NCBI GenBank assembly: GCA_012295275.1
Contig: CM022665.1
Coordinates: 45,161,595-45,225,594, forward strand
DNA: 64,000 bases
Reading direction: 5' to 3'
Origin: Chrysomallon squamiferum
Taxonomy: Eukaryota; Mollusca; Gastropoda; Neomphalida; Peltospiridae
Shown: positions 63,440 to 64,000 of the stretch, piece by piece
Layout: each line of letters starts with the position of its first letter
Position numbering within the stretch: the stretch's first letter is position 1
Notes under the pieces: model-generated
Database searches by the model: none
The model's input: only the letters and a program-made list of their open reading frames with translations
What the model was told of the DNA's origin: nothing
Program-made: the position numbers and the translations under genes

Positions 63440-64000
63440 ATGGAAGGTACATTTTGCTAATAATTAATAAAATGTCAGATTTGGTTTGTTTATTCATAAA
63501 CATGTATAATCAGTTTAGTTTTATAATTCACCGACATGCAGAGATCCTATTTACAATACTCAGGTGTTCTAAATATCAAGAATAATTTCGGATGTTTCGG
63601 GGAAAAGATTGCACAAGCACTGTCTTTTTGCTAATCAAATGATCGGTCACAGTCGTGACAATGGGAAATAAATTTTGTTATATTAACAGTAGATTTATAA
63701 ATTTTCTGCATCATCAGCTCATAGCATTTTAATACAATGCACTAAGATATGAATTTAATTACGTACAGATATACATTTAAGATAACTACTGTAAAATTGC
63801 ATTAATCATTTAATGAACGTTTGGATGAATTACATTTTTTATTTTTTTAAATTAAAAGCAAGATCATGAAGATGAAGGTAATCGTATAAGTCGCAATAAG
63901 ATATCTCATAATTACTAACTCCAGTAATTTCGTTGTTTCAGGTGCTGAGTTAGGATACAAGAATAATAATGTTTCACTCGTAATGCATAATCATGATACT
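63440..64000 (+). CDS. Possible start of an unidentified gene (partial)
   Basis: Two exon pieces can be joined: 63440-63446 (ATG plus four bases, donor GTACAT) and 63942-64000, running off the window. Together they read MEGAELGYKNNNVSLVMHNH and stay open to the edge. The acceptor is convincing: a perfect TACTAAC branch-point sequence at 63913-63919, 22 bases before TTTCAG. I do not recognise the protein and the stretch is only 22 codons, so the exon may be real with another start, or not coding at all. Confidence 0.3.

Overview
The window is nuclear DNA of an invertebrate animal. It is extremely A+T-rich, full of simple repeats, and carries split genes with GT-AG introns whose proteins are clearly bilaterian. 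The multi-exon membrane-type GMC oxidoreductase and the PHYHIP-domain gene would fit a lophotrochozoan such as a mollusc, but the sequence does not settle the phylum. Four protein genes are recognised with confidence, plus one disrupted gene nested in an intron and one doubtful gene start at the right edge.

Layout. (1) 1-10.9 kb: the first two coding exons of tomosyn (STXBP5 family, minus strand). Its second intron runs off the left end and appears to begin with a U12-type splice donor. (2) 11-15.9 kb: intergenic, with repeats only. (3) 15.9-26.1 kb: an 11-exon GMC-family flavin oxidoreductase (minus strand), complete except for one apparent single-base frameshift. Nearly every intron carries a micro- or minisatellite close to a splice site. 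(4) 26.1-29.3 kb: intergenic/promoter region between the divergent GMC gene and COPB1. (5) 29.3-47.9 kb: COPB1, coatomer beta subunit, plus strand, 23 coding exons giving an intact 951-residue protein. Its 5.1-kb third coding intron holds a PHYHIP-domain gene on the opposite strand whose frame is broken about three times. (6) 47.9-55.8 kb: 3'-flanking region between convergent genes, with repeats. (7) 55.8-62.2 kb: a 199-residue R-Ras/Ras2-type small GTPase, minus strand, 6 coding exons, ending in the prenylation box CFIL. (8) 62.2-64 kb: divergent promoter region and a possible two-exon gene start on the plus strand.

The genes are unrelated housekeeping or signalling loci: vesicle fusion control (tomosyn), flavin-dependent alcohol/choline/sugar-type oxidation (GMC), COPI vesicle coat (COPB1) and small-GTPase signalling (R-Ras). 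COPB1 next to RRAS2 recalls the human 11p15.2 neighbourhood and may be ancient linkage. I saw no CRISPR array, tRNA, rRNA or intact transposon, and no undescribed defence-type or biosynthetic system. The most unusual structure is the way tandem repeats have grown out of exon-intron junctions, copying splice-site sequence with them.
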